Source: Acinetobacter towneri DSM 14962 = CIP 107472 | GTDB taxonomy: Bacteria > Pseudomonadota > Gammaproteobacteria > Pseudomonadales > Moraxellaceae | Assembly: GCF_000368785.1 (NCBI RefSeq) | Contig: NZ_KB849690.1 | Span: 60,869 to 124,868 of the forward strand | Direction: 5' to 3' | DNA: 64,000 nt | In this document: one piece after another, positions 47,454 through 57,086 of the stretch | How positions within the stretch are numbered: the stretch's first letter is position 1 | How the letters are laid out: each line of letters begins with the position of its first letter | Program-made: the position numbers and the translations under genes | The notes under the pieces: generated by a model | What the model was told of the DNA's origin: nothing | Database searches by the model: none | Seen by the model: only the letters and a program-made list of their open reading frames with translations

Positions 47454-48230
47454 TTAGAAGCGATATTTCGCAGCGACACCAAAGCGGTTGTAGTCAGCAT
47501 TACCCACTTCACCAAAGCCTACACGACCTTCCAAACTGACTTGTGGTGTAAAGAATTTACGTGCACTCACACCAAACTCATCATTATCGTTGATATCGTT
47601 GCTGTAATAATCGACACCTACACTTAGCGTTTTATCAATGAAGTAATCCGCAGCAAGATTGTATTCATCGAGATCACCAAAAGCAGCACCTGCTTCAAGG
47701 TTGATGTCTTTACCATTCGAAAGTGTAGTTACGTATTTAGCACGTAAAGTCGGGTCTACACCATCATCACGGTCATTATCCCAACCTTTAAGACCTGCTG
47801 CGATTAACAAGCCTGGTGCTGGTAAATAACCAACTTCTGCACCATAGGTGGTTAAATCATTGTTTAGGTCATCATTGTCTTTCAAGTCATGACCGCTCAC
47901 ATTACCACTTAAGTAAAAGTCTGAATTCGGTACAAAGTACTCTGCACCTACGCCGTAAGTATGCGCTTCATTGTCGCCAACTTCGTCATATTGGTATTTG
48001 GCATTTACGTTGCTAGCACGATCAAGGAACGCTGCTTCTGCCAAAGGTGCATTACGGGTTTGTACAGGGTTAAAGTAATAAGTACCATCTACACCGAATG
48101 AACCGCTTGAACTGCCGTTGTCTGGATCAATCAGTCCTGCTGATGCACCAATTTCAGCTTGGTATGCGTTCGCAGTACCAGTGATAGCCAAAGCTGAAAG
48201 TAGGGCTGATGCGATTGCTAATTTTTTCAT
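47454..48230 (-). CDS. Omp33-36-like outer-membrane porin, copy 2
   Basis: A 258-residue paralogue of the neighbouring porin. Signal peptide MKKLAIASALLSALAITGT (cleavage after ANA); mature start YQAEIGASAGLIDPDNG; shared block GTYYFNPVQTRNAPLAEAAF then DRASNVNAKYQY; shared GYLPAPGLLIAAGLKGWDND; ends FGVAAKYRF with terminal Phe. The two genes are separated by a terminator, so each has its own promoter and they can be regulated apart. The upstream gap (48231-48802) is shared with prfB, in divergent orientation. Confidence 0.82.
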   Translation of the reverse strand: MKKLAIASALLSALAITGTANAYQAEIGASAGLIDPDNGSSSGSFGVDGTYYFNPVQTRNAPLAEAAFLDRASNVNAKYQYDEVGDNEAHTYGVGAEYFVPNSDFYLSGNVSGHDLKDNDDLNNDLTTYGAEVGYLPAPGLLIAAGLKGWDNDRDDGVDPTLRAKYVTTLSNGKDINLEAGAAFGDLDEYNLAADYFIDKTLSVGVDYYSNDINDNDEFGVSARKFFTPQVSLEGRVGFGEVGNADYNRFGVAAKYRF

Positions 48231-48802
48231 GGAAAGTACCCCTCTGAAATCTGGTTAACAGTTAAACTTTTTGTTACAACTTTTAGTCTAGGCGAAAAAA
48301 AATCAGCGTCAATCACAGGAAAGTTGCCGCTTTGTTACAAGCGTAAATTTGTGTAATATTTTGAGTTTAAGTGATTGAAATAAAAATGAAATAATTAAAT
48401 GTTTTGTTTTATTAAAACTATGTGTATTTTGTGAATTTTACTAAAGTTGATCATTAAATCATCAAACTTGTTTCATCTTTGTTTTATTTTGGCGGGTTGA
48501 AGCAATTACCATACACCACTTTTTAAGCATGTTTTCAGCTGAATGTGTCAGGCAAAAAATCAGGGCGATAGATCGGCCATTAAGATAAATATCCGTGTTA
48601 ATCGTGCATGCTATTTTAGGTTGGATATCATCAGGCTTTCACTTTAAAAGTTTAAAGCGATCTTTATTTTTAACCACATTTAGCATTCAACTTATAAAAG
48701 CTGAAAAGTTATGCTGGAATTTACAGCAGGATAGAAATGCCAGAACAGGTCTGTGCTACAATTATCAGTTAATAAGCTTCATTGTTAATTGAGAGAATTT
48801 AC
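48231..48802. other. 572-bp divergent intergenic region between porin and prfB
   Basis: Very AT-rich, no supported gene. It holds the porin promoter on the minus strand and the prfB promoter on the plus strand. Extended -10 candidate TGTGCTACAAT ends at 48762, 41 bp before the prfB start. Confidence 0.5.
48752..48762 (+). promoter_or_regulatory. Possible extended -10 promoter box of prfB
   Basis: TGTGCTACAAT resembles an extended -10 element. No clear -35 is seen. Distance to the GTG start is 41 bp. Confidence 0.35.
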
Positions 48803-49898
48803 GTGGAAATTAATCCTTATCTAAACCAATTAAAAGACTTGAACGAACGTAGTCAAACACTACGGGGGTATCTTTGACTACGATCTGAAAAAAGAGCGTT
48901 TAGAAGAGGTTCTCCGCGAGTTAGAAGATCCTGCAATCTGGAATGATCAAAGTCGTGCGCAAGCTATGGCCAAAGAAAAGGGCGAGCTTGAAAACGTGAT
49001 TCATGTCCTAGAAGGTTTGGCGACCCAGTTAGAAGATGCCCAAGCCATGCTAGACTTAGCCGTTGAAGCCGATGATGAAGATTTATTGGTGGATGTACAG
49101 TCTGAATTGACTTCTGCAGAAGAAGAACTGGCGAAATTAGAATTCCGTCGTATGTTCAGTAATCCAATGGATCCAAACCCATGCTATGTTGAAATTCAGG
49201 CAGGTTCGGGTGGTACAGAAGCGCAAGACTGGGCATCGATGCTGTTGCGTATGTATATGCGCTGGATTGAACGTCACGGCTTTAAAGCAGAATTGATGGA
49301 AGAATCGGATGGTGATGTGGCAGGGATTAAATCTGCGACCATTCGCGTAGAAGGCGAATATGCCTATGGTTGGTTGCGCACTGAATCGGGTGTGCATCGT
49401 TTAGTGCGTAAATCGCCATTTGACTCAGGTAACCGTCGTCATACGTCATTTTCTGCAGTGTTTGTTTCACCAGAAGTGGATGACAATATTGAAATTGATA
49501 TTAACCCTGCCGATGTTCGTACCGATACGTATCGTGCATCGGGTGCGGGTGGTCAGCACATTAATAAAACCGACTCTGCGGTACGTTTAACCCACGCACC
49601 TACAGGTATTGTGGTTGCTTGTCAGAACCAACGTTCGCAACACGCCAACCGTGACCATGCGTGGAAACAGTTACGTGCCAAGTTGTATGAACTGGAAATG
49701 AGTAAACGTAATGAGGCGGCTCAAGCACTGGAAGACTCGAAGTCTGATATTGGTTGGGGAAGCCAAATTCGCTCTTATGTATTGGATGATTCACGTATTA
49801 AAGACTTGCGTACAGGCGTGGAAACTTCAAATACAGGTGCGGTTTTAGATGGTGATTTAGACAAGTTTATTGAAGCCAGTTTAAAGCAGGGTCTATAA
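48803..49898 (+). CDS. prfB: Peptide chain release factor 2, programmed +1 frameshift
   Basis: Reads UAA and UGA stop codons. The gene runs as GTG 48803 to CTT 48874, then skips T 48875 and continues with GAC 48876 to 49898, giving 364 residues (E. coli 365). At the shift, CTT TGA C is preceded by the internal Shine-Dalgarno-like CGGGGG, as in E. coli. The low-RF2 ribosome shifts past the in-frame UGA, giving autoregulation. Both parts match RF2: the head reads [21 protein letters not shown] then [13 protein letters not shown], and the body has the SPF anticodon tripeptide and the GGQ motif in [23 protein letters not shown]. Confidence 0.96.
48861..48878 (+). promoter_or_regulatory. RF2 programmed frameshift site
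   Basis: TACGGGGGTATCTTTGAC. GGGGG acts as the stimulatory anti-SD pairing site three bases before CTT; the slippery CTT-TGA-C moves the ribosome +1. Matches the conserved prfB site. Confidence 0.95.
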
Positions 49899-49963
49899 GT
49901 TACGGTCTGTAAGATCCTAATGAGCCTGCCCAATTCAGTGAAGTTGCTTAAAAAATTATATAA

Positions 49964-50002
49964 ATCGTAAAAAAACGATATTAATATCGAAAAAATACGA
50001 TA
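49964..50002. promoter_or_regulatory. Probable operator of the ArsR-type regulator
   Basis: Repeated half-sites upstream of the regulator: ATCGT-N6-ACGAT at 49964-49979, the perfect 14-bp palindrome CGATATTAATATCG at 49976-49989, and a further ATATCG..ACGATAT arrangement to about 50002. ArsR-family repressors bind such AT-rich dyads near their own promoter. Confidence 0.6.
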
Positions 50003-50052
50003 TATTAAAAGCAGCTGCTGAATTGGGCTTATACTTACGAATATGTGTCTGA

Positions 50053-50355
50053 ATGATGGATGTCGATTTAATCTTTAAAGCCTTAGCCAATCCTACCCGT
50101 CGGCAAATTTTAGAATGGTTAAAAGCACCAGAACAATTTTTGTCGGTAGATGAGTGTGGCGACTTTAAGCGTGGCGTATGTGCAGGACACATTGAGCGTT
50201 TGGGCAACGTGTCGCAATCGACCATGTCAAATCATTTATCGGTACTGCAACAGGCAGGTCTTATTCGTGCAGAAAAATATGGACAATGGTCGTATTTTTC
50301 TCGTAATGAAGCACTCATTCAGCAATATGTCGAATATTTAAAACACTCACTTTAA
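50053..50355 (+). CDS. ArsR-family transcriptional regulator
   Basis: A 100-residue winged-helix repressor. The N-terminal MDVDLIFKALANPTRRQILE and the recognition helix VSQSTMSNHLSVLQQAGLI are the ArsR signature, and the wing is KYGQWSYFSRNE. Two cysteines (Cys35 and Cys43, in SVDECGDFKRGVCAGH) lie where some ArsR members sense metal or electrophiles. It sits 20 bp before an ene-reductase, which it probably controls from the operator dyads upstream. The signal is unknown. Gene pair is like nemR-nemA of E. coli in logic, but with an ArsR instead of a TetR regulator. Confidence 0.85.
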   Translation: MMDVDLIFKALANPTRRQILEWLKAPEQFLSVDECGDFKRGVCAGHIERLGNVSQSTMSNHLSVLQQAGLIRAEKYGQWSYFSRNEALIQQYVEYLKHSL

Positions 50356-50375
50356 CTGTGAGATTAGAGGCAAAA

Positions 50376-51455
50376 ATGGCTGAATTAGACTCTCCTTTAG
50401 TTTTGGGTGATCTGCATCTAAAAAACCGTGTGGTGATGGCACCTTTAACCCGTAGCCGCGCCAGCGATGACCGTGTTCCAACGCCAATGATGGCAGAATA
50501 TTATGCACAGCGTGCCAGTGCAGGTTTGATTCTTTCAGAAGCAACGGTAATTTCTGAAGAAGCCAATGGTTATTTAAATACCCCAGGATTGTTTACCGAT
50601 GCTCAAGTGCAGGGTTGGAAACTCGTTACCGATGCCGTGCATGCCAAAGGTGGTTTGATTGTGGCGCAACTGTGGCATGTAGGTCGTGTTTCACATCCAG
50701 ATTTACTCAATGGTGCAACACCAGTATCGGCAAGTGCGGTACAACAAGCAGGTTATGTCAGTTTGTTGCGTCCTAAACGTGAATATGTGTTGCCACGTGC
50801 CTTAGAAATTGCAGAAATCCACACCATTACCGAGCAATATAAACAAGCCGCCATCCGTGCCAAAGAAGCAGGATTTGATGGGGTAGAGTTGCATGCAGCC
50901 AATGGTTATTTGATTGATCAATTCCTGCAAAGCAAAACCAACCAACGTGACGATGAATACGGTGGTTCGGTTGAAAATCGTGCGCGTTTCTTGTTAGAAG
51001 TGATGGACGCCTTAATTGAAGTCTGGGGCGCAGGTCGAGTCGGTGTGCATTTAGCACCACGTGGCGATGAGCACGACATGGGAGATGATGATCCACGTGA
51101 AACCTTTGGCTATGTCATGCAGCAATTGGGGCAGCGTAAAATCGCCTTTTTCTTTACCCGCGAATATTTAGCCGAAGACAGCATTTCCCAAGAAATGAAA
51201 GTACGTTCAGGCGGTGTGCCATATATCGCGAACATGCGTTTAAGTCGTGCTGATGCCGTGGAATTATTGGCTTCGGGCAAGGCCGATGCGGTGTCATTTG
51301 GTAAGGCGTATATTGCCAATCCAGACTTGTATGAGCGTTTATTGGCAGATGTACCTTTAAACGAACTCAAGCTGGAAAACATGATTGGTACAGCCGTTGC
51401 AGAAGGCTATATCGATTATCCAACTTTGGCGGAAACACAACACACTGTAGAATAA
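50376..51455 (+). CDS. Old Yellow Enzyme family ene-reductase (NemA-like)
   Basis: FMN-dependent NAD(P)H reductase of activated alkenes, quinones or nitro compounds. It has 359 residues from ATG 50376, with RBS TTAGAGG; the upstream GTG 50358 lacks RBS spacing. The FMN barrel start is SPLVLGDLHLKNRVVMAPLT, then AQLWHVGRVSHP and the active-site VELHAANGYLIDQFLQ, RDDEYGGSVENRARF. Substrate-loop residues differ from NemA. It is controlled with the ArsR gene and probably helps in electrophile detoxification, like GST and glutathione. Confidence 0.88.
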   Translation: MAELDSPLVLGDLHLKNRVVMAPLTRSRASDDRVPTPMMAEYYAQRASAGLILSEATVISEEANGYLNTPGLFTDAQVQGWKLVTDAVHAKGGLIVAQLWHVGRVSHPDLLNGATPVSASAVQQAGYVSLLRPKREYVLPRALEIAEIHTITEQYKQAAIRAKEAGFDGVELHAANGYLIDQFLQSKTNQRDDEYGGSVENRARFLLEVMDALIEVWGAGRVGVHLAPRGDEHDMGDDDPRETFGYVMQQLGQRKIAFFFTREYLAEDSISQEMKVRSGGVPYIANMRLSRADAVELLASGKADAVSFGKAYIANPDLYERLLADVPLNELKLENMIGTAVAEGYIDYPTLAETQHTVE

Positions 51456-51539
51456 AAGCTAGTATAGCGCCACATGCAATTAACATGCGCGTGTGGCTCT
51501 GTTATATTTTGCCGATAATCTTTCTTTGGGGCGCATCTT

Positions 51540-52820
51540 TTGGCTACTCCATTTTGGTATAACGCAGCCTTGGCGCTGTTAAAACCGATTTATCAGTCAC
51601 GTATTCGTAAACGTGCCGAACATCCTGAGCAATTACAACAAGAACTGCTTGAGCGTTTTGGCCCATTTCAGCCCGCTAAAAATTTACATGCCATTTGGTT
51701 TCATGTGGTGTCGGTGGGAGAAACCAATGCCGCGCAACCTCTAATTGAACATTATTTAAAAGCGGGGCATCCTGTTTTAGTCACCAATACCACCAAAACA
51801 GGGCAGGCACGCGCCAAATCATTATTTTTAAAAGCACCGTATTTAGATTTATTTCAAGCTGTGTATTTACCTGCCGATCAGGTACATTTAATTCGTGAGT
51901 TTTATCAGAAATATCAGCCTAAATTATTGGCACTGGTCGAAACAGAATTGTGGCCTAATTTGATTGATCAGGCGCAGCATTTTCAAGTCCCGTGTTTGTT
52001 GATTAATGCGCGGCTTTCGGAAAAATCGGCCAAAGGCTATGCCAAAGTTAAAGGATTGACTCGTGGCATGTTGCAAAATTTGCAGCAACTTTTGGCGCAA
52101 GACTCTGCCACACAGCAGCGTTTTATCGCATTGGGGATGCCTGCCGAGCGTACAAACGTGGTGGGTAATATTAAATTTGATATTACTGCGCCAGAAGATT
52201 TTGTAGAGCAAGCCGCGCAGTTGCAACAGACATGGCAATTGGCACATCGCAAAATTATCACCCTTGCCAGTACCCATGCGCCTGAAGAACAGCAATTATT
52301 GACTGCTTTGAAACCTTATTTCGCACAGCATCCTGAACTGTTATGTATTGTTGTGCCGCGCCATCCAGAGCGTTTTGATGAAGTGGCTGTGCAGGTGAAA
52401 AAACTGCAACTCAATATGCAGCGCCGTAGTTTGGCTGAAGCGATTCAACCCGAAACACAAGTGTATTTAGCCGATAGCATGGGTGAAATGTGGTTGTGGT
52501 ACGCCTTAAGTCAGGCCTGTTATGTCGGTGGTTCGCTGAATGAACCTGGCGGTGGGCATAATATTTTAGAGCCTTTGGCCTTAAATGTCGCCACGGTATT
52601 GGGCAAAAATTATTTTAACTTTCAAAGTATTGTGGATGAGTTTGTTGCAGCAGAAGCCGTGTATGTGGTCGAAAATGCTGAACAAGCTGTAAATACGTTA
52701 ACGCAATTGTTGTTTGAACCTGCGTTGCGTGCTCAGCTGAATCAAAATGCTCAAGTGATTATGTATAAAAATCGTGGCTCTTTGACTGAGCATATTCACG
52801 TGATGAATCAGTATCTTTAA
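51540..52820 (+). CDS. waaA: Kdo transferase
   Basis: Adds 3-deoxy-D-manno-octulosonate to lipid A precursor, the step after lipid A disaccharide formation. It has 426 residues. An N-terminal hydrophobic segment (FWYNAALALLKPIY) anchors it; the GT30 part has WFHVVSVGETNAAQPLIEH, ALVETELWPNLI, LINARLSEKSAKGY, GNIKFD and the GSLNEPGGGHNILEPLAL block. The start TTG at 51540 has GGGGCG upstream and gives the family start. rsmE follows after 2 bp. Confidence 0.95.
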   Translation: MATPFWYNAALALLKPIYQSRIRKRAEHPEQLQQELLERFGPFQPAKNLHAIWFHVVSVGETNAAQPLIEHYLKAGHPVLVTNTTKTGQARAKSLFLKAPYLDLFQAVYLPADQVHLIREFYQKYQPKLLALVETELWPNLIDQAQHFQVPCLLINARLSEKSAKGYAKVKGLTRGMLQNLQQLLAQDSATQQRFIALGMPAERTNVVGNIKFDITAPEDFVEQAAQLQQTWQLAHRKIITLASTHAPEEQQLLTALKPYFAQHPELLCIVVPRHPERFDEVAVQVKKLQLNMQRRSLAEAIQPETQVYLADSMGEMWLWYALSQACYVGGSLNEPGGGHNILEPLALNVATVLGKNYFNFQSIVDEFVAAEAVYVVENAEQAVNTLTQLLFEPALRAQLNQNAQVIMYKNRGSLTEHIHVMNQYL

Positions 52821-52822
52821 AT

Positions 52823-53536
52823 ATGAATATCGTTTTGCTTGACCCTCGGCAGACCACAAATGAAGTGTGGTCTATTAGCGCCCAGCGCCAAGTGCAGCAT
52901 TTACACACGCATGTCGGTGTACAAGTCGGTGACAGCTTAAAAGTCGGGATTCGCGGTGGCAAGCGTTATTTGACCGAAGTGGTGGACGTTAGTGAGCAGC
53001 GGATTCAAGTCAAAGCCCTGTATGAAGAAGCTGTACCGAAAAAACTGCCTGTGACCCTGATTGTGGCTTTACCACGCCCTAAAGTATTACGTCGTTTAAT
53101 TATGGATAGCGTGACGCTAGGTGTGGAAAAAATTATTTTGCTGCACAGTTATCGGGTCGATAAAAGCTATTGGCAAACACCATTTTTGCAACAACTCGAT
53201 CAATATGTAACTTTGGGTTTGGAACAAGCAGGCGATACCATTGCACCTGAGATTCAGCTTTATAAACGCTTTAAACCTTTTGTGGAAGATGTCTTACCCA
53301 GTTTGATTTCTGCCGATTGTCCTGCTTATGTGGCGCATCCTTATACTGATCAAGCTATGCCACATGCCATTCAACATCCATGCAGTATTGTGATTGGTCC
53401 AGAAGGTGGATTTATTCCCTACGAAATTGATTTGCTCGAAAAAAACGGCTGCCAAGCGCGGCACTTGGGCAACCGTATTATTCGTACTGAAACTGTGATT
53501 GCTTATGTTTTAGGGCGTTTGTTTAGTGCGGGCTGA
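52823..53536 (+). CDS. rsmE: 16S rRNA m3U1498 methyltransferase
   Basis: SPOUT-fold methyltransferase that methylates U1498 of 16S rRNA. It has 237 residues. The N-terminal PUA-like domain is followed by the SAM knot with the motif IVIGPEGGFIPYEIDLLEK and the closing LGNRIIRTETVIAYVLGRL. It is translated next to waaA. Its last 27 bp overlap the 3' end of the convergent MscS gene. Confidence 0.95.
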   Translation: MNIVLLDPRQTTNEVWSISAQRQVQHLHTHVGVQVGDSLKVGIRGGKRYLTEVVDVSEQRIQVKALYEEAVPKKLPVTLIVALPRPKVLRRLIMDSVTLGVEKIILLHSYRVDKSYWQTPFLQQLDQYVTLGLEQAGDTIAPEIQLYKRFKPFVEDVLPSLISADCPAYVAHPYTDQAMPHAIQHPCSIVIGPEGGFIPYEIDLLEKNGCQARHLGNRIIRTETVIAYVLGRLFSAG

Positions 53537-54496
53537 ATCATCTTCATTGACTGCTGCATCACCACGATAAACTTTCACTTCCTGCACAGGATAAGGAATC
53601 GAAATGTGATGTTCGGCAAAAGCGGCAATTACCCGTTCTTGCACTTCACTGATGGATGCTGAAGTGGTGGTTTCCGTCGTATTTACCCACCAACGCACAT
53701 TTAAATTAATCGAAAAATCGGCCAAGGCAGTGACATTGACGCTAAATGCAGGTTGGCTCAAGATTTTTATGTCACGGTCTAAAATGGCCAAAATAATATC
53801 TTTGGCTTTTTGTACGTCATCTTCATATCCAATACCGACCACAAACTCGCAACGACGACGGGTATAAGCCGTATTGACCGTCACGGCACTGGTATACACT
53901 GTCGCATTTGGAATCACGATGCGACGTCCATCGGGAGAGCGCAGGAAGGTGGCACGAATCTGAATATCTTCTACCGTACCTTCCATATTATTTACGATAA
54001 TGTCATCACCAATTTTAAATGGCTCACCAATCAAAATCAGCACGCCCGATAATAAATTCTGGAAAATATCTTTAAAAGCAAAACCAATTGCAACAGAGCC
54101 TAGACCCAAAGCACTCATCAGTTGGCTTGGGGTAAAACCCGGAATTGCAATCACCATCGCAATCAGAAAACCAAAGAAAATAATTGCGGAACTACCGACC
54201 CGATTCAGCACCAAAACCAGATTTTGTCGGGTATAGGAACGATTGTTTAGGGTCTTGCGGACAAACCATTTAAACACACGGGCAAGCAGCCAAAACAGAA
54301 TCAGCACCACGGCTGCAATCATTAAATACGGCACACGCTCCCAAAATCCTTCCATAATTTTGTCGATGGTGGAGTAGGCGTCATTGTACTTGGCCGTATG
54401 ATTGATCACGGTTTGCGTGGTTTTTTCAGTGGCTTCCTGCAACAGCTGGCTGGTGTTTTCAGAAACTTCACTGAGTGAGGGTTTGGATTCTGCCAC
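53510..54496 (-). CDS. MscS-family mechanosensitive channel
   Basis: Small-conductance mechanosensitive channel of the inner membrane. It has 328 residues with three to four membrane segments; TM3 is the pore helix region IAIPGFTPSQLMSALGLGSV and continues GFAFKDIFQNLLSGVLIL. The beta domain has GDDIIVNNMEGTVEDIQIR and IPNATVYTSAV. The C-terminal domain is present. The gene converges with rsmE, overlapping it by 27 bp. ATG 54496. Confidence 0.9.
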   Translation of the reverse strand: MAESKPSLSEVSENTSQLLQEATEKTTQTVINHTAKYNDAYSTIDKIMEGFWERVPYLMIAAVVLILFWLLARVFKWFVRKTLNNRSYTRQNLVLVLNRVGSSAIIFFGFLIAMVIAIPGFTPSQLMSALGLGSVAIGFAFKDIFQNLLSGVLILIGEPFKIGDDIIVNNMEGTVEDIQIRATFLRSPDGRRIVIPNATVYTSAVTVNTAYTRRRCEFVVGIGYEDDVQKAKDIILAILDRDIKILSQPAFSVNVTALADFSINLNVRWWVNTTETTTSASISEVQERVIAAFAEHHISIPYPVQEVKVYRGDAAVNEDDSARTKQTP

Positions 54497-54965
54497 GATA
54501 ATTCCGAATTCAAAATGAAGTGACTATTTTGCCTGAAAAACTCAATTTGGTTAATGCAGCGATACTTACTTGCGAGTATTTTAGACAACTTGGATAGATG
54601 TGATGAGCACACTATTTTGTAGCACTTAAACTGCTGGTTGTATGTGGTTTTATCTGTAAGACAGGGTCGCAGGTATGAAGGATTAGCTGCGTAAAAAAAT
54701 GTTAATACTCGCGATTATTGGACGATATTTTCTTTAAAAATAATGCAATGCGCAGTACAGTGGAATGTAAACCTGAAAAGTATGAATGCAAGGACATGGC
54801 ATTCGATCAACGATTTGGCATGCTCTTGTTTGTATAAAATTTATGCGACTAAAGCCGAATGGTGAGCCATAAAAAAGAAAGTTCATACTGTAAATATGCA
54901 GAAATAATAATCAATAACGTGGCATACATCTCGTGAGAGATGCAAGAACATCAAGGAAGTAGCAG
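54497..54965. other. 469-bp divergent intergenic region before acs
   Basis: No gene seen. It contains the promoters of the MscS gene (minus) and acs (plus). The acs RBS GGAAG lies at 54955-54959. I cannot identify regulator sites. Confidence 0.5.
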
Positions 54966-56909
54966 ATGAAAGACGTATATCCTGTTCCAGATGAATTTAA
55001 AAAGACTGCCCGCACCACTGAGGCAGAATATTTTCAACGCTATCAACAATCTATAGATGACCCTGATACTTATTGGGCAGAGCAAGCCCAACGCTTAGAT
55101 TGGATTAAACCTTTTACTCAAGTCAAAAATACCAACTTTGACCCCGAGCATTTTAAAATTGAATGGTTTGCCGATGGGCAACTGAATGTCAGTGCCAATT
55201 GCTTAGACCGTCATTTAAAAGAACATCCGCATAAACCTGCAATTATTTGGGAAGGAGATCATCCTTCTCGGCATAAAGTGGTTTCTTTTGCTTCTTTGCA
55301 TGATGAAACCTGTCGTTTTGCCAACGTGCTGAAAAAGAACGGGGTGCAAAAAGGTGATCGGGTGGTGCTGTACATGCCAATGGTTTCCGAAGCTGCGATT
55401 GCCATGCTAGCCTGCGCGCGGATTGGTGCAGTGCATTGTGTGGTTTTTGGTGGTTTTTCTCCCGATGCTTTGGCTAGCCGAATTGAAGATTGTCAGGCCA
55501 AGTTAATTGTCACTGCCGACTCGGCCATGCGTGGTGGTAAGCCAATTTATTTAAAAGCTAATGTCGATGCTGCCCTAAAAGTAGCAGGTACTGACTGTGT
55601 GCAAAATGTGATTGTGGTGCATCGTACAGGCAATCCGATTGAGATGTTGCCTGAACGCGACGTGTGGTATCACATGGAAATTATGTCGGTGAATGATATC
55701 TGCCCACCCGAGCCAATGAATGCAGAAGATCCACTATTTATTTTATATACCTCAGGTTCTACTGGAAAACCCAAAGGCGTTTTGCATACCACAGGCGGTT
55801 ATTTGACCTATGTGAACAGTACGTTTAGGGAGGTTTTTGACCTGAAACAGGATGATGTGTTTTGGTGTACCGCTGATGTAGGCTGGATTACAGGGCATTC
55901 CTATGTTTTGTATGGTCCCTTATCGAATGGTACATCCACTGTGATGTTTGAAGGAGTACCGAACTATCCGAGTTGGGGGCGCACAGGGCATATTGTTGAT
56001 AAACACAACATCACCATTTTATACACTGCGCCAACTGCCATTCGCGCCATGATGCGAGAGGGAGATCATTTCGTACGTGAAAGTGACCGTAGTAGTTTGC
56101 GTTTACTCGGTTCAGTCGGTGAGCCGATTAATCCTGAAGCATGGAACTGGTATTACAACGTAGTAGGCGAAGGACGTTGCCCAATTGTAGATACATGGTG
56201 GCAAACCGAAACAGGGGGCATATTAATTTCAGCATTGCCAGGTGCAACGCCACTGAAACCCGGTTCGGCAACACGCCCTTTATTTGGGGTACAACCTGCA
56301 ATTGTTGATGCCGAAGGTCATGAACTGGAAGGAGCGACCGAAGGTAATTTAATTATGAAAGATTCATGGCCAGGGCAGATGCGTGGTATTTGGGGTGATC
56401 CTGCACGTTTTATTGAAGCGTATTTTTCGACCTATCCGGGTGCGTATTTTACAGGAGATGGTGCACGCCGTGATGAAGATGGCTATTACTGGATTACGGG
56501 GCGTGTGGATGATGTCCTGAATATTTCAGGGCACCGTTTAGGGACTGCAGAAATTGAAAGTGCCTTGGTGGCGCATGAAGCTGTAGCTGAAGCGGCCGTG
56601 GTGGGCATGCCTCATGAAATTAAAGGACAGGGGATTTGTACCTTTGTAACCTTACAAGTTGGTACACCCGAGTCAGAGGAATTGCGTGAGGAATTAGTCA
56701 ACTGGGTACGCAAAATTTTGGGGCCTGTGGCAACGCCTGATGCGCTGCATTGGGCACCTGCTTTACCTAAAACCCGCTCAGGTAAAATCATGCGCCGTAT
56801 TTTGCGGAAAATTGCAGCGAATGAATTGGATAGTTTAGGAGATACTTCGACTTTGGCTGAGCCGCAAGTGGTGGAGCATTTGATTGCAACGGTGTATGGG
56901 GAGAGGTAG
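54966..56909 (+). CDS. acs: Acetyl-CoA synthetase
   Basis: Activates acetate to acetyl-CoA through acetyl-AMP. It has 647 residues (E. coli 652). N-terminal start [22 protein letters not shown]-binding P-loop [26 protein letters not shown]; adenylation hinge [20 protein letters not shown]-terminal Lys acetylation site [17 protein letters not shown], whose acetylation turns the enzyme off. No acetate operon neighbours (actP) are next to it. A 12-bp hairpin at 56974-57004 lies downstream. Confidence 0.97.
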   Translation: MKDVYPVPDEFKKTARTTEAEYFQRYQQSIDDPDTYWAEQAQRLDWIKPFTQVKNTNFDPEHFKIEWFADGQLNVSANCLDRHLKEHPHKPAIIWEGDHPSRHKVVSFASLHDETCRFANVLKKNGVQKGDRVVLYMPMVSEAAIAMLACARIGAVHCVVFGGFSPDALASRIEDCQAKLIVTADSAMRGGKPIYLKANVDAALKVAGTDCVQNVIVVHRTGNPIEMLPERDVWYHMEIMSVNDICPPEPMNAEDPLFILYTSGSTGKPKGVLHTTGGYLTYVNSTFREVFDLKQDDVFWCTADVGWITGHSYVLYGPLSNGTSTVMFEGVPNYPSWGRTGHIVDKHNITILYTAPTAIRAMMREGDHFVRESDRSSLRLLGSVGEPINPEAWNWYYNVVGEGRCPIVDTWWQTETGGILISALPGATPLKPGSATRPLFGVQPAIVDAEGHELEGATEGNLIMKDSWPGQMRGIWGDPARFIEAYFSTYPGAYFTGDGARRDEDGYYWITGRVDDVLNISGHRLGTAEIESALVAHEAVAEAAVVGMPHEIKGQGICTFVTLQVGTPESEELREELVNWVRKILGPVATPDALHWAPALPKTRSGKIMRRILRKIAANELDSLGDTSTLAEPQVVEHLIATVYGER

Positions 56910-56973
56910 GTTAAGGTTGCTGTCACTGTACACAAAGAAGTTAGATAAGGTTTGTTTTTTATTTTTTTCGATG

Positions 56974-57004
56974 AAGTAAGGTGATTGTTTATATCATCTT
57001 ACTT
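56974..57004 (+). terminator. Hairpin between acs and the Wadjet operon
   Basis: Stem AAGTAAGGTGAT / ATCATCTTACTT, 12 bp with one G-T pair and a 7-nt loop. It lacks a good T-run after it, so terminator strength is uncertain. Confidence 0.5.
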
Positions 57005-57086
57005 TATGCGACAACTCGTGTCGTCTTGCTTGGTAATTTGCTTGGGTGATTAAAAAATAACTGTAGAATAAATAACCATCATACAG

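Noticed and set aside
48595..48792. 65-residue frame before prfB
   Set aside because: AT-rich gap DNA that includes the likely prfB promoter; no RBS.
48966..49898. prfB starting at ATG 48966
   Set aside because: The upstream reading with the +1 frameshift matches RF2 in full, so the downstream start is an artefact.
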